The notes under the pieces were generated by a model. It saw only the letters and a list, made by a program, of their open reading frames with translations, was not told where the DNA came from and did no database searches. DNA of 64,000 nucleotides from NCBI RefSeq assembly GCF_002042965.1, contig NZ_MZNT01000009.1:248001-312000 (forward strand), read 5' to 3'. Source of the DNA: Paenibacillus sp. 32352 (lineage in GTDB: Bacteria > Bacillota > Bacilli > Paenibacillales > NBRC-103111). A program made the position numbers and the translations under genes. Shown in pieces: positions 33,569 through 42,263 of the stretch. The stretch's first letter is position 1; each line of letters starts with the position of its first letter.

Positions 33569-35971
33569 ATGTATACCACACGCTTTTGGAATGTCAGGCT
33601 GCGGAAAGTTATGGCCCAAGCTATGGCTTTTTTGCTGATTGCAGGTTTCTTTCATTTTAATCCTTCCGCTGCTGCTGCCAATAATACATCTCCAGGGGCG
33701 ACCGTCATCGGTTCGGTGTATGCGCAGGAAACGGTGCTGCTGGCAGACGGAAACAGTCACACAATCCTATCTGCGATTTTGAAGGACGGAAGCGGGAACG
33801 ATCTATCCGTCTCCCCGGACAGAGTAAAATTTCATACGACTCTAGGCCAGCTGGATCCGCAGGTTACAGCCTCCGTGTACGGGCAGTACACCTCCGTGCT
33901 GACGGCACCCGTCTCGTCGGGAGTAGCGTATATTAGTGCGGATGTAGACGGTGTCGTCATTTCTGACATGGCCAGAGTGAATTTTACGGCGGGTGCTGTC
34001 TCTCCTTCACAGACGCTCATTGTGGCGGAACGGCAATCGCTGCCGGCGGATGGGGCGAGTCAGACGGTCATCTCTGTGTTTCTTAAAGACAGCCATGGAA
34101 ATGACATTGCTGAACGCGCGGATTCTCTTCAGCTTTCAACTACGCTGGGGCAATTGAGCGGCGTAACCTATGTCACTTATGGGAGTATGGAAACGGCAAT
34201 GGTGTCGCCGCTTTACGGAACTTTGGGATACATGAGGCCCAATGCCGAATCGGCTTCTCCGATGGAAGTTCAGCTTGAAGCTGGAGCCATTCCTGCGGAC
34301 GCCCCGAATCAGGCTCCTATCCCTGTCACTCTCTCTGCAACCTACGTGAATCACGGTTATTACCAGGCTATCCTGAAGGCTCCGTTATCCTCCGGGATTG
34401 CGCAGATTAGCGGGATGGTGAATGGACAGCCGATGGCTTCGAGCGCAGCGGTTATTTTCACGGGAGAAAGCCCTCAGAATGTGTTAACAAAGCTGACCTT
34501 TAACCCGGAATCCTTTGTTATAAGAAGAGGCCAAGAGCAGGCCGCCGTTGTCGAAGCGGTATACTCCAACGGAAGCATGACCCCAGTATCCCGATATGCT
34601 GCCTATGCTTTGTCGGATTCCTCTGTTGCTTCTGTTGACAGCAGCGGAATCATCAAGGCTCTTCAGCCCGGACAGACGGTATTGACCGCGACGTACGGCG
34701 GACTGACCGCCAGCGCCAAAATTCAGGTCATTGCCCCATCAAGCGGCGGAGGAGGAAGCTCTCGGCCTGCTTCATCAGGATCGTCTTCTCCGGGTACACC
34801 GCCCGGGCTCCAGATTGGAATTATTACGACAGACGGGTTGAATCAAAAGCAGACCATAACCGTCGAGGACATCCAGAAGGGAACGGTAACTATCACGACA
34901 TCCTCTGAAGGCGGTAAGGTCGAGATTCCGGCTGGTATTTTGAAGCAGATTCAGCAGCTGAATCCTCAGACGGTACTGTTGATTAAAGCCGGTACGGCGA
35001 CTATGACGCTGCCTGCAGCCGAGCTGGATTTACAAGCTTACAGTACGACGTACGGCTTCCCGGAGACCTCCGTGAGTCTGCAAATCAGCATCCGTGAACC
35101 GGATCAGCGTACCCTGGCGGCTATCAAAGCTTTGGGGCAGCAGATGAATGCGCGCCTCCTGACGGACCCGATGGAATTTGAAGTTCAGGTGATAGGGGAC
35201 AATCATCAGTCAGTATTTATCACGAGCTTTCACCGTTACATCGAAAGGTCTCTGGGGCTAGGGAACGTGAAGCCTCCGGAAACGGCGACCGGCGTCTGGT
35301 GGATTCCCGATGCAAACCGGTTCAGCTTTGTTCCGACGCATTTTCGCATGGTCGATGGCCAATGGTCTGCCGTGATGAAACGGCAGGGTACAAGTATATA
35401 TGCAGTCCTTGACCGTCCTGTTTCCTTCGAAGACCTAAGCCGTCACTGGTCGGAGACTCTCGTGGAGCAGCTTGCGTCCAAGCTGGTGATTCAGGGGCGA
35501 AGCGATTCCGCCTTTGACCCCGATGCTTCTATTACACGCGCCGAAATGGCAGCCCTAGTGGTACGAGCCCTGGGCTTGAACGAATCCAAAGAACAGAGCC
35601 CGTTCTCCGATGCATTAGGAGGCTGGTATGAATCGTCGGTTAACACGGCGTACAAGGCGGGGCTGATCTCAGGCTATGACGACGGGACCTTCCGCCCTAT
35701 GCAGAACATTACAAGAGAAGAGCTGGCCGGAATGCTTATGAAAGCGATGAAGTACACATCGGTACAGCCGGAAGGAAATGCTGCGGCTCTTCAAAAGTTC
35801 GCTGACGAAGCCGCAGTGTCAGCATGGGCAATAAATGATGTTAGAGCGGCTATTCAAGCGGGAATTGTGGAAGGAAACGAGCAAAAGGAATTCAAGCCAG
35901 GAAGCTACACTTCCCGCGCTGAAGCTGCAACCATGCTTGGCCGGATGCTGAGGCTGATTCAGTTCATGTAA
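33569..35971 (+). CDS. S-layer-homology protein with bacterial Ig-like domains
   Basis: An 800-aa cell-surface protein. A signal peptide covers 1-35. Two Big_1-like (invasin/intimin type) Ig domains lie at about 45-148 and 150-306 (LLADGNSHTILSAILKD; LPADGASQTVISVFLKD). A Big_2-type domain covers about 307-391 (RYAAYALSDSSVASVDSSG), followed by a Ser/Gly linker (392-411) and a beta-rich module at 412-625. Three SLH repeats fill 628-800 (DLSRHWSETLVEQL; FSDALGGWYESSVNTAYKAG; FADEAAVSAWAINDVRAAIQAG, each followed by an F-x-P/T-R-A/E-E segment). SLH domains hold proteins to pyruvylated wall polysaccharide. It is followed 29 bases later by a collagen-like protein, so the two may form a surface filament and its anchor. 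Confidence 0.9.
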   Translation: MYTTRFWNVRLRKVMAQAMAFLLIAGFFHFNPSAAAANNTSPGATVIGSVYAQETVLLADGNSHTILSAILKDGSGNDLSVSPDRVKFHTTLGQLDPQVTASVYGQYTSVLTAPVSSGVAYISADVDGVVISDMARVNFTAGAVSPSQTLIVAERQSLPADGASQTVISVFLKDSHGNDIAERADSLQLSTTLGQLSGVTYVTYGSMETAMVSPLYGTLGYMRPNAESASPMEVQLEAGAIPADAPNQAPIPVTLSATYVNHGYYQAILKAPLSSGIAQISGMVNGQPMASSAAVIFTGESPQNVLTKLTFNPESFVIRRGQEQAAVVEAVYSNGSMTPVSRYAAYALSDSSVASVDSSGIIKALQPGQTVLTATYGGLTASAKIQVIAPSSGGGGSSRPASSGSSSPGTPPGLQIGIITTDGLNQKQTITVEDIQKGTVTITTSSEGGKVEIPAGILKQIQQLNPQTVLLIKAGTATMTLPAAELDLQAYSTTYGFPETSVSLQISIREPDQRTLAAIKALGQQMNARLLTDPMEFEVQVIGDNHQSVFITSFHRYIERSLGLGNVKPPETATGVWWIPDANRFSFVPTHFRMVDGQWSAVMKRQGTSIYAVLDRPVSFEDLSRHWSETLVEQLASKLVIQGRSDSAFDPDASITRAEMAALVVRALGLNESKEQSPFSDALGGWYESSVNTAYKAGLISGYDDGTFRPMQNITREELAGMLMKAMKYTSVQPEGNAAALQKFADEAAVSAWAINDVRAAIQAGIVEGNEQKEFKPGSYTSRAEAATMLGRMLRLIQFM

Positions 35972-36000
35972 CAGGAATTTATTCGGGAGAGGGATTCGCA

Positions 36001-37731
36001 ATGAGAAAACTAGGTAAATGGAGCATGGCTGCGGCCATCGTATCTCTTACGTTCGCTTATCAAGGCTCCGGGGCACAAGCGGCAGCGACGCTGCTTGATT
36101 CTATTAATGTATGCGTAAGCGCCGGCGGACAAATGAGCTTTTTGGCGCCGGGAGCAAGCTGTAATGCAGGCGAAAAGATGTATACCCTCAAGCTTCAAGG
36201 AGATCAAGGTCCCACAGGTCCGCAAGGGCAAAAAGGGGATGCAGGTCCTCAAGGTCCCAAAGGAGATAAAGGCGATCAAGGAGATGCCGGAGCCGTAGGA
36301 CCGGCAGGTCCGGCAGGCCCGCAAGGCGCCAAGGGGGATAAAGGCGACCAAGGGGACACCGGGGCTGTGGGACCGGCTGGACCGGCGGGGCCCAAGGGAG
36401 ATAAAGGTGATCAAGGAGATACAGGAGCCGTAGGACCGGCGGGTCCGGAAGGCCCGCAAGGCCTTCTAGGCCCGAAAGGGGATAAAGGTGACCAAGGGGA
36501 TACGGGAGCCGTAGGCCCGGTGGGTCTGCAGGGCCAGAAGGGAGATAAGGGAGACCAAGGAGAGGCCGGTCCGGCAGGACCTGTTGGCCCCCAAGGATCT
36601 AAGGGAGATAAGGGCGATCAAGGGGCAGCCGGACCAACGGGAGCTGCGGGTCCGCAGGGGCCTAAAGGAGATAAGGGAGACCAGGGCGATATCGGTCCGG
36701 CAGGTCCGCAAGGTGTCAAGGGAGACAAAGGCGATCCTGGTGCGACCGGACCCGTCGGCCCTCAAGGCTCAATAGGCCCGCAAGGTCCAGTAGGCCCGAC
36801 GGGGGCTACGGGTCCGCAAGGGCCGGCCGGTTCGGGAGATGCGGTCAGCATGTATGGAGACGGATCCGCAGGGGCATGGAATGTTACAACATCGACGGAT
36901 TTAACGGGAAGATCCAGTGCTATTACGAATCTTCAATTTACTTCGGTCACGATTTCGGGCAATCTTACCGTGCCAAGCGGAACCGTAATACGGGCAACAG
37001 GGGATATAACGATTAACGGGACCCTTACGGTCGCTCCCGGGGCTCAGGATAGCGGGGAAGGTGCCGCGAATTCCGGCGTTTCCTTGGCCGGGGCAGGGGT
37101 TTTTAACGGCGGAGTAGGCCTTTCCTATCTGCAAGCTGCACAAGCGACTTTGCCTGGTGCTGCCGGAGGAGGAGCGGGGAGCAGGGATTCGGATGGCGCA
37201 GGAGGCGAAGGCGGAGGCGCTATTGTTCTACTGGCCAAAGGAACCGTTAGGCTGGTCAGCTCGGGGTCCATTAATGCGAATGGCAATAACGGGACCAATC
37301 CGCAAACCCCTTCATCAGGGATTTATGGAGTAGGCGGAGGCGGAGGCGGTGTTGTCGTTATTGGAGCCAAGACCGGTATCATCATTGCTGGAGCAATCAG
37401 GGCAAATGGAGGAAACGGTTCTAATGGCTGGGACGGTAACGGGGGAGACGGAGAAGGCGGAGGCGGCGGAGGTGGCGGCGGTATTATCCATCTCATCTCG
37501 TCCACCTCTCCCTCCGTTACCGGAAGCTTGCAAGTCAATGGGGGTGCTGGCGGAGCTAATGCCGGATCGTCATCTTATGTAGGGTTCGGTCATGGCGGCG
37601 GTGCCAGCGGAGGCAATGGCGGTAATGGCGGCGGCGGTATTTTTACCCCCGTTGTTGCCAGCCAACCGGGCCAGTCTGGCTATAGCATAACTACCGTAAC
37701 GCCTGCTCCTGAGAATCTTTTTCTTAAATAA
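36001..37731 (+). CDS. Collagen-like secreted protein with Gly-rich C-terminal domain
   Basis: A 576-aa secreted protein. The signal peptide is about 1-28, and a short N-terminal domain with two Cys covers 29-66. An uninterrupted collagen-like region of about 71 Gly-X-Y triplets runs from 67 to about 279, rich in GPQG, GPAG and GDKGDQG units, which favour a triple helix with salt bridges. The C-terminal half (280-576) contains parallel-beta-helix-like repeats (TNLQFTSVTISGNLTVPSG) and long Gly-rich runs. Such proteins form hair-like surface or exosporium filaments. The lysine-aspartate richness may stabilise the helix, since bacteria lack hydroxyproline. It follows the SLH gene closely, and a strong terminator ends the unit. 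Confidence 0.92.
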   Translation: MRKLGKWSMAAAIVSLTFAYQGSGAQAAATLLDSINVCVSAGGQMSFLAPGASCNAGEKMYTLKLQGDQGPTGPQGQKGDAGPQGPKGDKGDQGDAGAVGPAGPAGPQGAKGDKGDQGDTGAVGPAGPAGPKGDKGDQGDTGAVGPAGPEGPQGLLGPKGDKGDQGDTGAVGPVGLQGQKGDKGDQGEAGPAGPVGPQGSKGDKGDQGAAGPTGAAGPQGPKGDKGDQGDIGPAGPQGVKGDKGDPGATGPVGPQGSIGPQGPVGPTGATGPQGPAGSGDAVSMYGDGSAGAWNVTTSTDLTGRSSAITNLQFTSVTISGNLTVPSGTVIRATGDITINGTLTVAPGAQDSGEGAANSGVSLAGAGVFNGGVGLSYLQAAQATLPGAAGGGAGSRDSDGAGGEGGGAIVLLAKGTVRLVSSGSINANGNNGTNPQTPSSGIYGVGGGGGGVVVIGAKTGIIIAGAIRANGGNGSNGWDGNGGDGEGGGGGGGGGIIHLISSTSPSVTGSLQVNGGAGGANAGSSSYVGFGHGGGASGGNGGNGGGGIFTPVVASQPGQSGYSITTVTPAPENLFLK

Positions 37732-37751
37732 AGGCGGGAAGCAATGAGGAG

Positions 37752-37793
37752 AGCCGTTCAAAAGTCATCTTAGGCTTTTGAGCGGCTTTTTTG
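37752..37793 (+). terminator. Terminator after the collagen-like gene
   Basis: AGCCGTTCAAAAG pairs with CTTTTGAGCGGCT, followed by TTTTTTG. Confidence 0.9.
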
Positions 37794-37938
37794 TTATTTT
37801 AACCGGAAGATTGCAATCGTAGGCAAGCCGGAAACCTCAATCCTGCTAAAATCATTTCCACAATATGCTATCGGTGATAAACTAGAGCTATAGTAGATTT
37901 GCACACTATGGATATCCATATAGGAGGCTGTTACGGGA

Positions 37939-38739
37939 ATGCCTAAAATATTGATGACTTATCCGCAAGGCAAATTCAAAGTACTGACGATGAGCTATGA
38001 TGACGGGAGAGCGGCGGACCGCAGGCTTGTCCAGATTTTCAACGACTATGGAATCAAGGGCGCTTTTCATATTAATTCCGGTTTGATGGGTACCGGTGAC
38101 AGAATCACGAAGGAAGAGGCCGCGGAGCTGTACAAGGGGCAAGAGGTGTCCACCCACACCGTCACACACCCGACGATCGTGAGATCACCGAGAGAGCAGC
38201 TGCTTGAAGAGGTGCTGGAGGACCGCAAGGCGCTGGAAAAGATGGTAGGCTATACGGTTCGCGGGCTGTCCTATCCTAACGGCTCCTTCAACCGCCAGAT
38301 TAAAGAAACGCTGCCCTATCTGGGCATCGAATACGCCAGGGTCGTAGAGACGACCGGGGGCTTCGGGCTTCCTGACGATTGGATGGAGTGGAAGCCGACC
38401 TGCCACCACAAGCGGAATTTAATGAGCTTGGCCGAGACTTTCGTAGAGCTGCATAAAAAACAATACCTGTACATGATGTACGTATGGGGTCATAGCTATG
38501 AGTTCGACACGGATAACAATTGGGATTTGATCGAGAACTTTTGCCAATATATCAGTAACAAGGACGATATCTGGTATGCAACGAATATCGAAATCGTTGA
38601 CTATTTCAAAGCGTTCCGCCAGCTTCAATTTTCCGCTTCAAGCGAATTTGTCTACAATCCTTCCGCTAAATCGGTGTGGATCAGTGTTGATGGGGATATC
38701 TTAGAAATTCGCGGCGGCGAGCAGGTATCCTTGGTCTAA
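37939..38739 (+). CDS. Polysaccharide deacetylase (NodB-fold) family protein
   Basis: A 266-aa carbohydrate esterase family 4-like protein. Motif 1 is SYDDG (catalytic Asp pair), and motif 2 is STHTVTHP, whose two His bind the metal. A further GLSYPNGSF segment matches motif 3 of the family. The distal part (MMYVWGHSYEFD) provides a late His. There is no signal peptide, so it is either cytoplasmic or exported another way; the substrate is unclear (N-acetylated saccharide or a small molecule). GGAGG precedes the ATG. It stands alone between two terminator-bounded units. Confidence 0.87.
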   Translation: MPKILMTYPQGKFKVLTMSYDDGRAADRRLVQIFNDYGIKGAFHINSGLMGTGDRITKEEAAELYKGQEVSTHTVTHPTIVRSPREQLLEEVLEDRKALEKMVGYTVRGLSYPNGSFNRQIKETLPYLGIEYARVVETTGGFGLPDDWMEWKPTCHHKRNLMSLAETFVELHKKQYLYMMYVWGHSYEFDTDNNWDLIENFCQYISNKDDIWYATNIEIVDYFKAFRQLQFSASSEFVYNPSAKSVWISVDGDILEIRGGEQVSLV

Positions 38740-38814
38740 CCCGGAAACATGGCAATGTAGGGAACGATTGGGTACAATAAGCTTAAAACTGCCAAAGGAT
38801 TAGGAGATGCTGTT

Positions 38815-39891
38815 ATGGAAAATGCCAAATGGATTACCTATTTCGGATCCTATGCGGGGAAACAATCGCCGGGGATTCACGTTTATATGCTGGACGAGCA
38901 ATCGGGGGAGCTTTCAAGTATCGAAACCGTGTCGGGTCTGATCAACCCTACCTTTTTGACGGTCAGCCAGTCCAAGGGATTGCTGTATTCCTATACTCAA
39001 GCGGATGAAGGGCAGGACAGCGGAGCCGTGCTGACGTACCGGATTGATTCGGAGTCGGGTGCCTTGTCTTTGGCCGGACAGGAGCCAAGCCTGGATAAAT
39101 CGGCGACGCATATCAATCTCGATCATGCGGAGAAGTTTGCGATGACCGTCAGTTATTCGGAAGGGACCATTAACCTGTTCCCGGTTCAACCGAACGGCCA
39201 GCTCGGCCCGCTATCGGACAAGGTACGGCATGAAGGCTCGAGCGTAGTGCCTAAGCGGCAGGAAAGCGCGCATCCTCATTCGATCTATACCGATCCGACC
39301 GATCAATTCGTGATCGTCCCTGACCTGGGATTGGACACAATCAAGGTATACCGTCTGGACCGGGAGCAGGGCAAGTTCCTGCCGCATGACGATGTGAAGC
39401 TGGCTCCGGGGTCCGGGCCGCGGCATTTTGCCTTCCATCCGTCCCTGGCTTACGCTTATGTTATTAACGAATTGAATTCGACGATAACCGTATTTACCTA
39501 CGATGGGCAGGCTGGCAAATTGCAGGAAATTCAGACGGTATCCGCTCTGCCGGAGGACTTTAACGGTACCAGCAGCACCGCTGAAGTGCAGATCTCCGCT
39601 TGCGGATCGTTCCTGTACGGCTCCAACCGGGGACATGACAGCATCGCCGTGTTCGCTATCGATAAGAGCAGCGGCAAGCTGAGCCTGGTTCAGCATATTT
39701 CCACAGGGGGCGAGCATCCGCGCCATTTCAGCCTGACGCCAAGCGGACGTTATTTGCTGGCTGCCAACAAAGATTCCAATTCGGTTCACGTCTTTAAGGT
39801 GGACCCAGTCAGCGGCAGGCTGTCGGCAACAGGGCAATCGATTTCGATTCCGCAACCAACCTGCGTTCGCTACTACAAGCTGCCTTCCTAA
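38815..39891 (+). CDS. Lactonase family protein (seven-bladed beta-propeller, 6-phosphogluconolactonase-like)
   Basis: A 358-aa member of the Pgl/YkgB lactonase family, which in E. coli hydrolyses 6-phosphogluconolactone. The repeated blade motifs (YVGSYAGKQSPGIHVY-like start, HINLDHAEKFAMT, HPHSIYTDPTDQFVIVPDLG, GSGPRHFAFHPSLAYAYVINEL, HPRHFSLTPSGRYLLAANKDSNSV) are all present. The propeller closes with VSGRLSATGQSISIPQPTCVRYY. AGGAG precedes the ATG. The gene is monocistronic with its own terminator. It is cytoplasmic, and probably opens a sugar lactone. Confidence 0.88.
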   Translation: MENAKWITYFGSYAGKQSPGIHVYMLDEQSGELSSIETVSGLINPTFLTVSQSKGLLYSYTQADEGQDSGAVLTYRIDSESGALSLAGQEPSLDKSATHINLDHAEKFAMTVSYSEGTINLFPVQPNGQLGPLSDKVRHEGSSVVPKRQESAHPHSIYTDPTDQFVIVPDLGLDTIKVYRLDREQGKFLPHDDVKLAPGSGPRHFAFHPSLAYAYVINELNSTITVFTYDGQAGKLQEIQTVSALPEDFNGTSSTAEVQISACGSFLYGSNRGHDSIAVFAIDKSSGKLSLVQHISTGGEHPRHFSLTPSGRYLLAANKDSNSVHVFKVDPVSGRLSATGQSISIPQPTCVRYYKLPS

Positions 39892-39904
39892 GGAAGCATA
39901 AAAC

Positions 39905-39939
39905 AGGTCCTTTCCCTTTGATAGGGAGAGGACCTTTTT
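39905..39939. terminator. Terminator between convergent genes
   Basis: AGGTCCTTTCCCT pairs with AGGGAGAGGACCT, followed by TTTTT on the plus strand. It can serve the lactonase gene and the small reverse-strand gene. Confidence 0.9.
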
Positions 39940-39971
39940 GGCGTTTGCGTAAGCCGCTTCCGGCGACGATA

Positions 39972-40136
39972 CTATTGAAACTTTTTGTAGTCGGGATCGT
40001 CGTTGATCGGCTCATAATCCAATTCGGCAATTTTGGAATAGGAGTAATGACCGTATTCATCATAGTAATGAAACGGGTTATCCAATTGATTGGGCAGGAA
40101 ATAGTCTTTGAGAAGCGTAAGGAAATTACGGAGCAT
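39972..40136 (-). CDS. Small 54-aa protein of unknown function
   Basis: A short reverse-strand frame, easily missed because of its length. It encodes 54 aa beginning MLRNFLTLLKDYFLPN, followed by a Tyr/Asp/His-rich segment (FHYYDEYGHYSYSKIAEL) and an acidic end DYEPINDDPDYKKF. GAGGTGG lies 7 bases before the ATG, and the frame ends before a shared terminator, so it looks like a real gene. No transmembrane segment is seen. The function is unknown and I do not recognise the family. Confidence 0.65.
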   Translation of the reverse strand: MLRNFLTLLKDYFLPNQLDNPFHYYDEYGHYSYSKIAELDYEPINDDPDYKKFQ

Positions 40137-40237
40137 AGTTCCACCTCGGCTTTATCATTTATGTAAAGTATTTACAGTTTGGGGGATCCTATGCATCCTT
40201 AGCTCATGAGATCGTAATCCTGATGGCGGAATCGCGG

Positions 40238-40564
40238 CTATTCCCGTCCTCGGGTTCCCAGGTTGACGAAGCTGCATAATATCGTGAAGACACCTAATGC
40301 CGCGCCGAGCCATAGCTGCTTATGGTCATTTATTCGTTGCAGGAAGGGGGCGATAGCCATGAAGAAACCGGTGACGGCCGTGATGAGGTTAGGAAGCGAG
40401 TCTCCCGTTGCTTGGCTTATGGACCAGAGGGATGCTGCGATCTGAATAAGCCCGACACCCATGCTGAACCAGAACGCTGCCCCGGATTCCGTATAACCGA
40501 ATACCCAAGGCGATACTATTAACCAAAGTCCGAAGAGTAAGATCAAGACGCTTCTCACTTTCAT
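40238..40564 (-). CDS. SPW-repeat small membrane protein
   Basis: About 108 aa with four hydrophobic helices arranged as two halves. The first half contains the family's WLIVSPWVFGYT motif (the SPW repeat). The second copy is degenerate (FFMAIAPFLQRI). GGGAGG lies 8 bases before ATG 40564; a GTG three codons upstream overlaps that site. The function of SPW proteins is unknown. It is divergent from the organophosphate locus. Confidence 0.82.
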   Translation of the reverse strand: MKVRSVLILLFGLWLIVSPWVFGYTESGAAFWFSMGVGLIQIAASLWSISQATGDSLPNLITAVTGFFMAIAPFLQRINDHKQLWLGAALGVFTILCSFVNLGTRGRE

Positions 40565-40642
40565 CCAAAGCACCTCCCATTACAATCATATGTAGCAGAT
40601 AGGCGGTTGGTTACTAAAAATAAAGCGATTTCATTTTTAGGG

Positions 40643-40702
40643 TTGACAGAAATCGCGGATTATTTTACAATTTTGGTAACGTTTCCGGTAACGTTACCAA
40701 AA
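40643..40702 (+). promoter_or_regulatory. Sigma-A promoter with tandem LacI-type operator
   Basis: TTGACA (40643-40648), a 17-base spacer and TACAAT (40666-40671) form a strong promoter. Immediately after it lie two adjacent 12-base operators: GGTAACGTTTCC (40675-40686) and GGTAACGTTACC (40687-40698). The 24-base block is the exact reverse complement of the operator block in front of the LacI gene at 43280-43303. A repressor bound here would cover the transcription start. Confidence 0.9.
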
Positions 40703-40762
40703 ACCTGTGCTGCTTATTCGAAGCTCCTGACGAATCTATTGGGAGATATTTTTAACAGGTAG

Positions 40763-40777
40763 GGTTAAGCGCTTTCC
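40763..40777 (+). promoter_or_regulatory. Palindromic TTAAGCGCTT site, cre-like
   Basis: GGTTAAGCGCTTTCC in the leader of the 40.8 kb hydrolase gene resembles a CcpA cre site, but three positions differ from the usual consensus. A similar site lies at 45332-45348 before the first binding-protein gene, at about the same distance from its start codon. Confidence 0.4.
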
Positions 40778-40822
40778 CTTACATTTCGTTAAGAAACACT
40801 TTGAAAAAGGGGGTGTAATCCC

Positions 40823-42196
40823 ATGATGAACATCCTCATCATCACTGTGGACCAGCTGCGGTGGGATGCCCTCTCTTGCGCAGGCAACCGAGAGGTCCAT
40901 ACGCCGAATATGGATCGGCTGGCGGAACAGGGAGTCCGGTTCACCCATGCGTTTACGAACGCTCCGGCATGCATGCCGGCAAGATCCTCGCTCCTTACAG
41001 GACGGTTCCCCCATGCCCACCGGGTAAGAGGCGGAGGCGTCCGGTTGCCGGAGGATGAGGTCACGTTCCCGCATATTCTGAGCCAGCGCGGCTATCATAC
41101 CGCCCATATCGGTAAGCTGCATGTGCAGAATCATACGTACCGCGATCATACGGCACCGCATCCGAGCTACGGGTACCGTACTCTGCAGGTTACGGATGAG
41201 CGGGGCACTTATCGGGATCCGTATACGCAGTGGGTGGAGCGCAACTATCCCGAATATGCGGAGGCGGTCCGGCTGGAGCCGGGAGCAACCCGCGTGAGAA
41301 GCCGGACGGATCATCTGTCCGCCCGAGGCCGCTTCCCGGCAAAGGCTTCTCACAGCAAGTGGGTCAGTACGGCTTCCATAGAATTCATGGAGTATTACGG
41401 GGACTCTCCTTTTTTGCTGTGGTCGAGCTTCTTCGATCCGCATTCCCCGTTTATCGTCCCGTCCGATCTGGCCGACCGGTATGATCCCGCCGCAGTTACT
41501 CTGCCGAGAAACTGCGAGATTACGGCGGACAACGAGGAAGCGATTCGGCAAAAGAAAGCGGCTTACTACACGCTGGTCTCCCATGTCGACGATTGCGTGG
41601 GAGAGATCCTGCGATATCTCGATGAATCGGGATTGTCGGACCGAACTGCAGTGCTGCTGTCCAGCGACCACGGGGAATTTCTGGGCGATTACGGACGCTG
41701 GGGCAAGGGAAGGTCCGAGGATGAGAGCATTCGGATCCCGATGATGATACGAACGCCGGGGATGCTGCGGCAGCCTCCAACGAAACCTGTAGTGGAGGAT
41801 ATCGTTCAGCTGTTCGACCTGGCACCTACCATCTGCGATTTGACGGGCAGCATGAAGCCGCATTCCATGCAGGCGAGAAGCCTGCTCCCGCTGTTGAAGG
41901 GAGAGAACGACCCCGGCAGGCCGCCTTTCGCCCTGATCGAGCATAACTTCGAGGTATCCCGTATCGATACGGCCGAGGTGTTCGAGAAGACGCTCCGCAG
42001 TCATGACTACCGCCTGACGGTTTGGAGCGACCGGGAGGAGGGGGAGCTGTATGATTTGCGGAAGGACCCCCTTCAATCCGAGAATGTTTGGGACGCCCCG
42101 GAATACAAGGATGTCCGTGCGGAGCTGGTCTGGAAGCTCCTTCATAGACTTATGCAGACGGAAACGACGCTTCCGGTAAGGACGAATCCGTTCTGA
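40823..42196 (+). CDS. Formylglycine-type sulfatase / phosphonate-monoester-hydrolase-like enzyme
   Basis: A 457-aa member of the sulfatase branch of the alkaline phosphatase superfamily. The signature C50-M-P-A-R54 is intact, so the Cys can become formylglycine. VDQLRWD (D10), SSDHGEFLGDYGRWGKG and GKLHV supply metal and catalytic residues. The DQLR-type N-terminus is shared with phosphonate monoester hydrolases and phosphodiesterases as well as sulfatases. Because the rest of this locus handles phosphate esters, a phosphodiester or phosphonate substrate is a real alternative to a sulfate ester. There is no signal peptide. It is the first gene after the operator-controlled promoter, and AAAGGGGG precedes ATG 40823. 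Confidence 0.85.
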   Translation: MMNILIITVDQLRWDALSCAGNREVHTPNMDRLAEQGVRFTHAFTNAPACMPARSSLLTGRFPHAHRVRGGGVRLPEDEVTFPHILSQRGYHTAHIGKLHVQNHTYRDHTAPHPSYGYRTLQVTDERGTYRDPYTQWVERNYPEYAEAVRLEPGATRVRSRTDHLSARGRFPAKASHSKWVSTASIEFMEYYGDSPFLLWSSFFDPHSPFIVPSDLADRYDPAAVTLPRNCEITADNEEAIRQKKAAYYTLVSHVDDCVGEILRYLDESGLSDRTAVLLSSDHGEFLGDYGRWGKGRSEDESIRIPMMIRTPGMLRQPPTKPVVEDIVQLFDLAPTICDLTGSMKPHSMQARSLLPLLKGENDPGRPPFALIEHNFEVSRIDTAEVFEKTLRSHDYRLTVWSDREEGELYDLRKDPLQSENVWDAPEYKDVRAELVWKLLHRLMQTETTLPVRTNPF

Positions 42197-42263
42197 CCCG
42201 GCTGGGCTTGATAGAACGATTCCAGTGAGGTTAATGAAAACCCGAAAAAGGAGAGGGACAGAA

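Noticed and set aside
40736..42145. A 469-codon reverse-strand frame opposite the 40.8 kb hydrolase
   Set aside because: It mirrors the codon pattern of the real gene, has no ribosome site or recognisable domain, and runs against the operator-controlled promoter.
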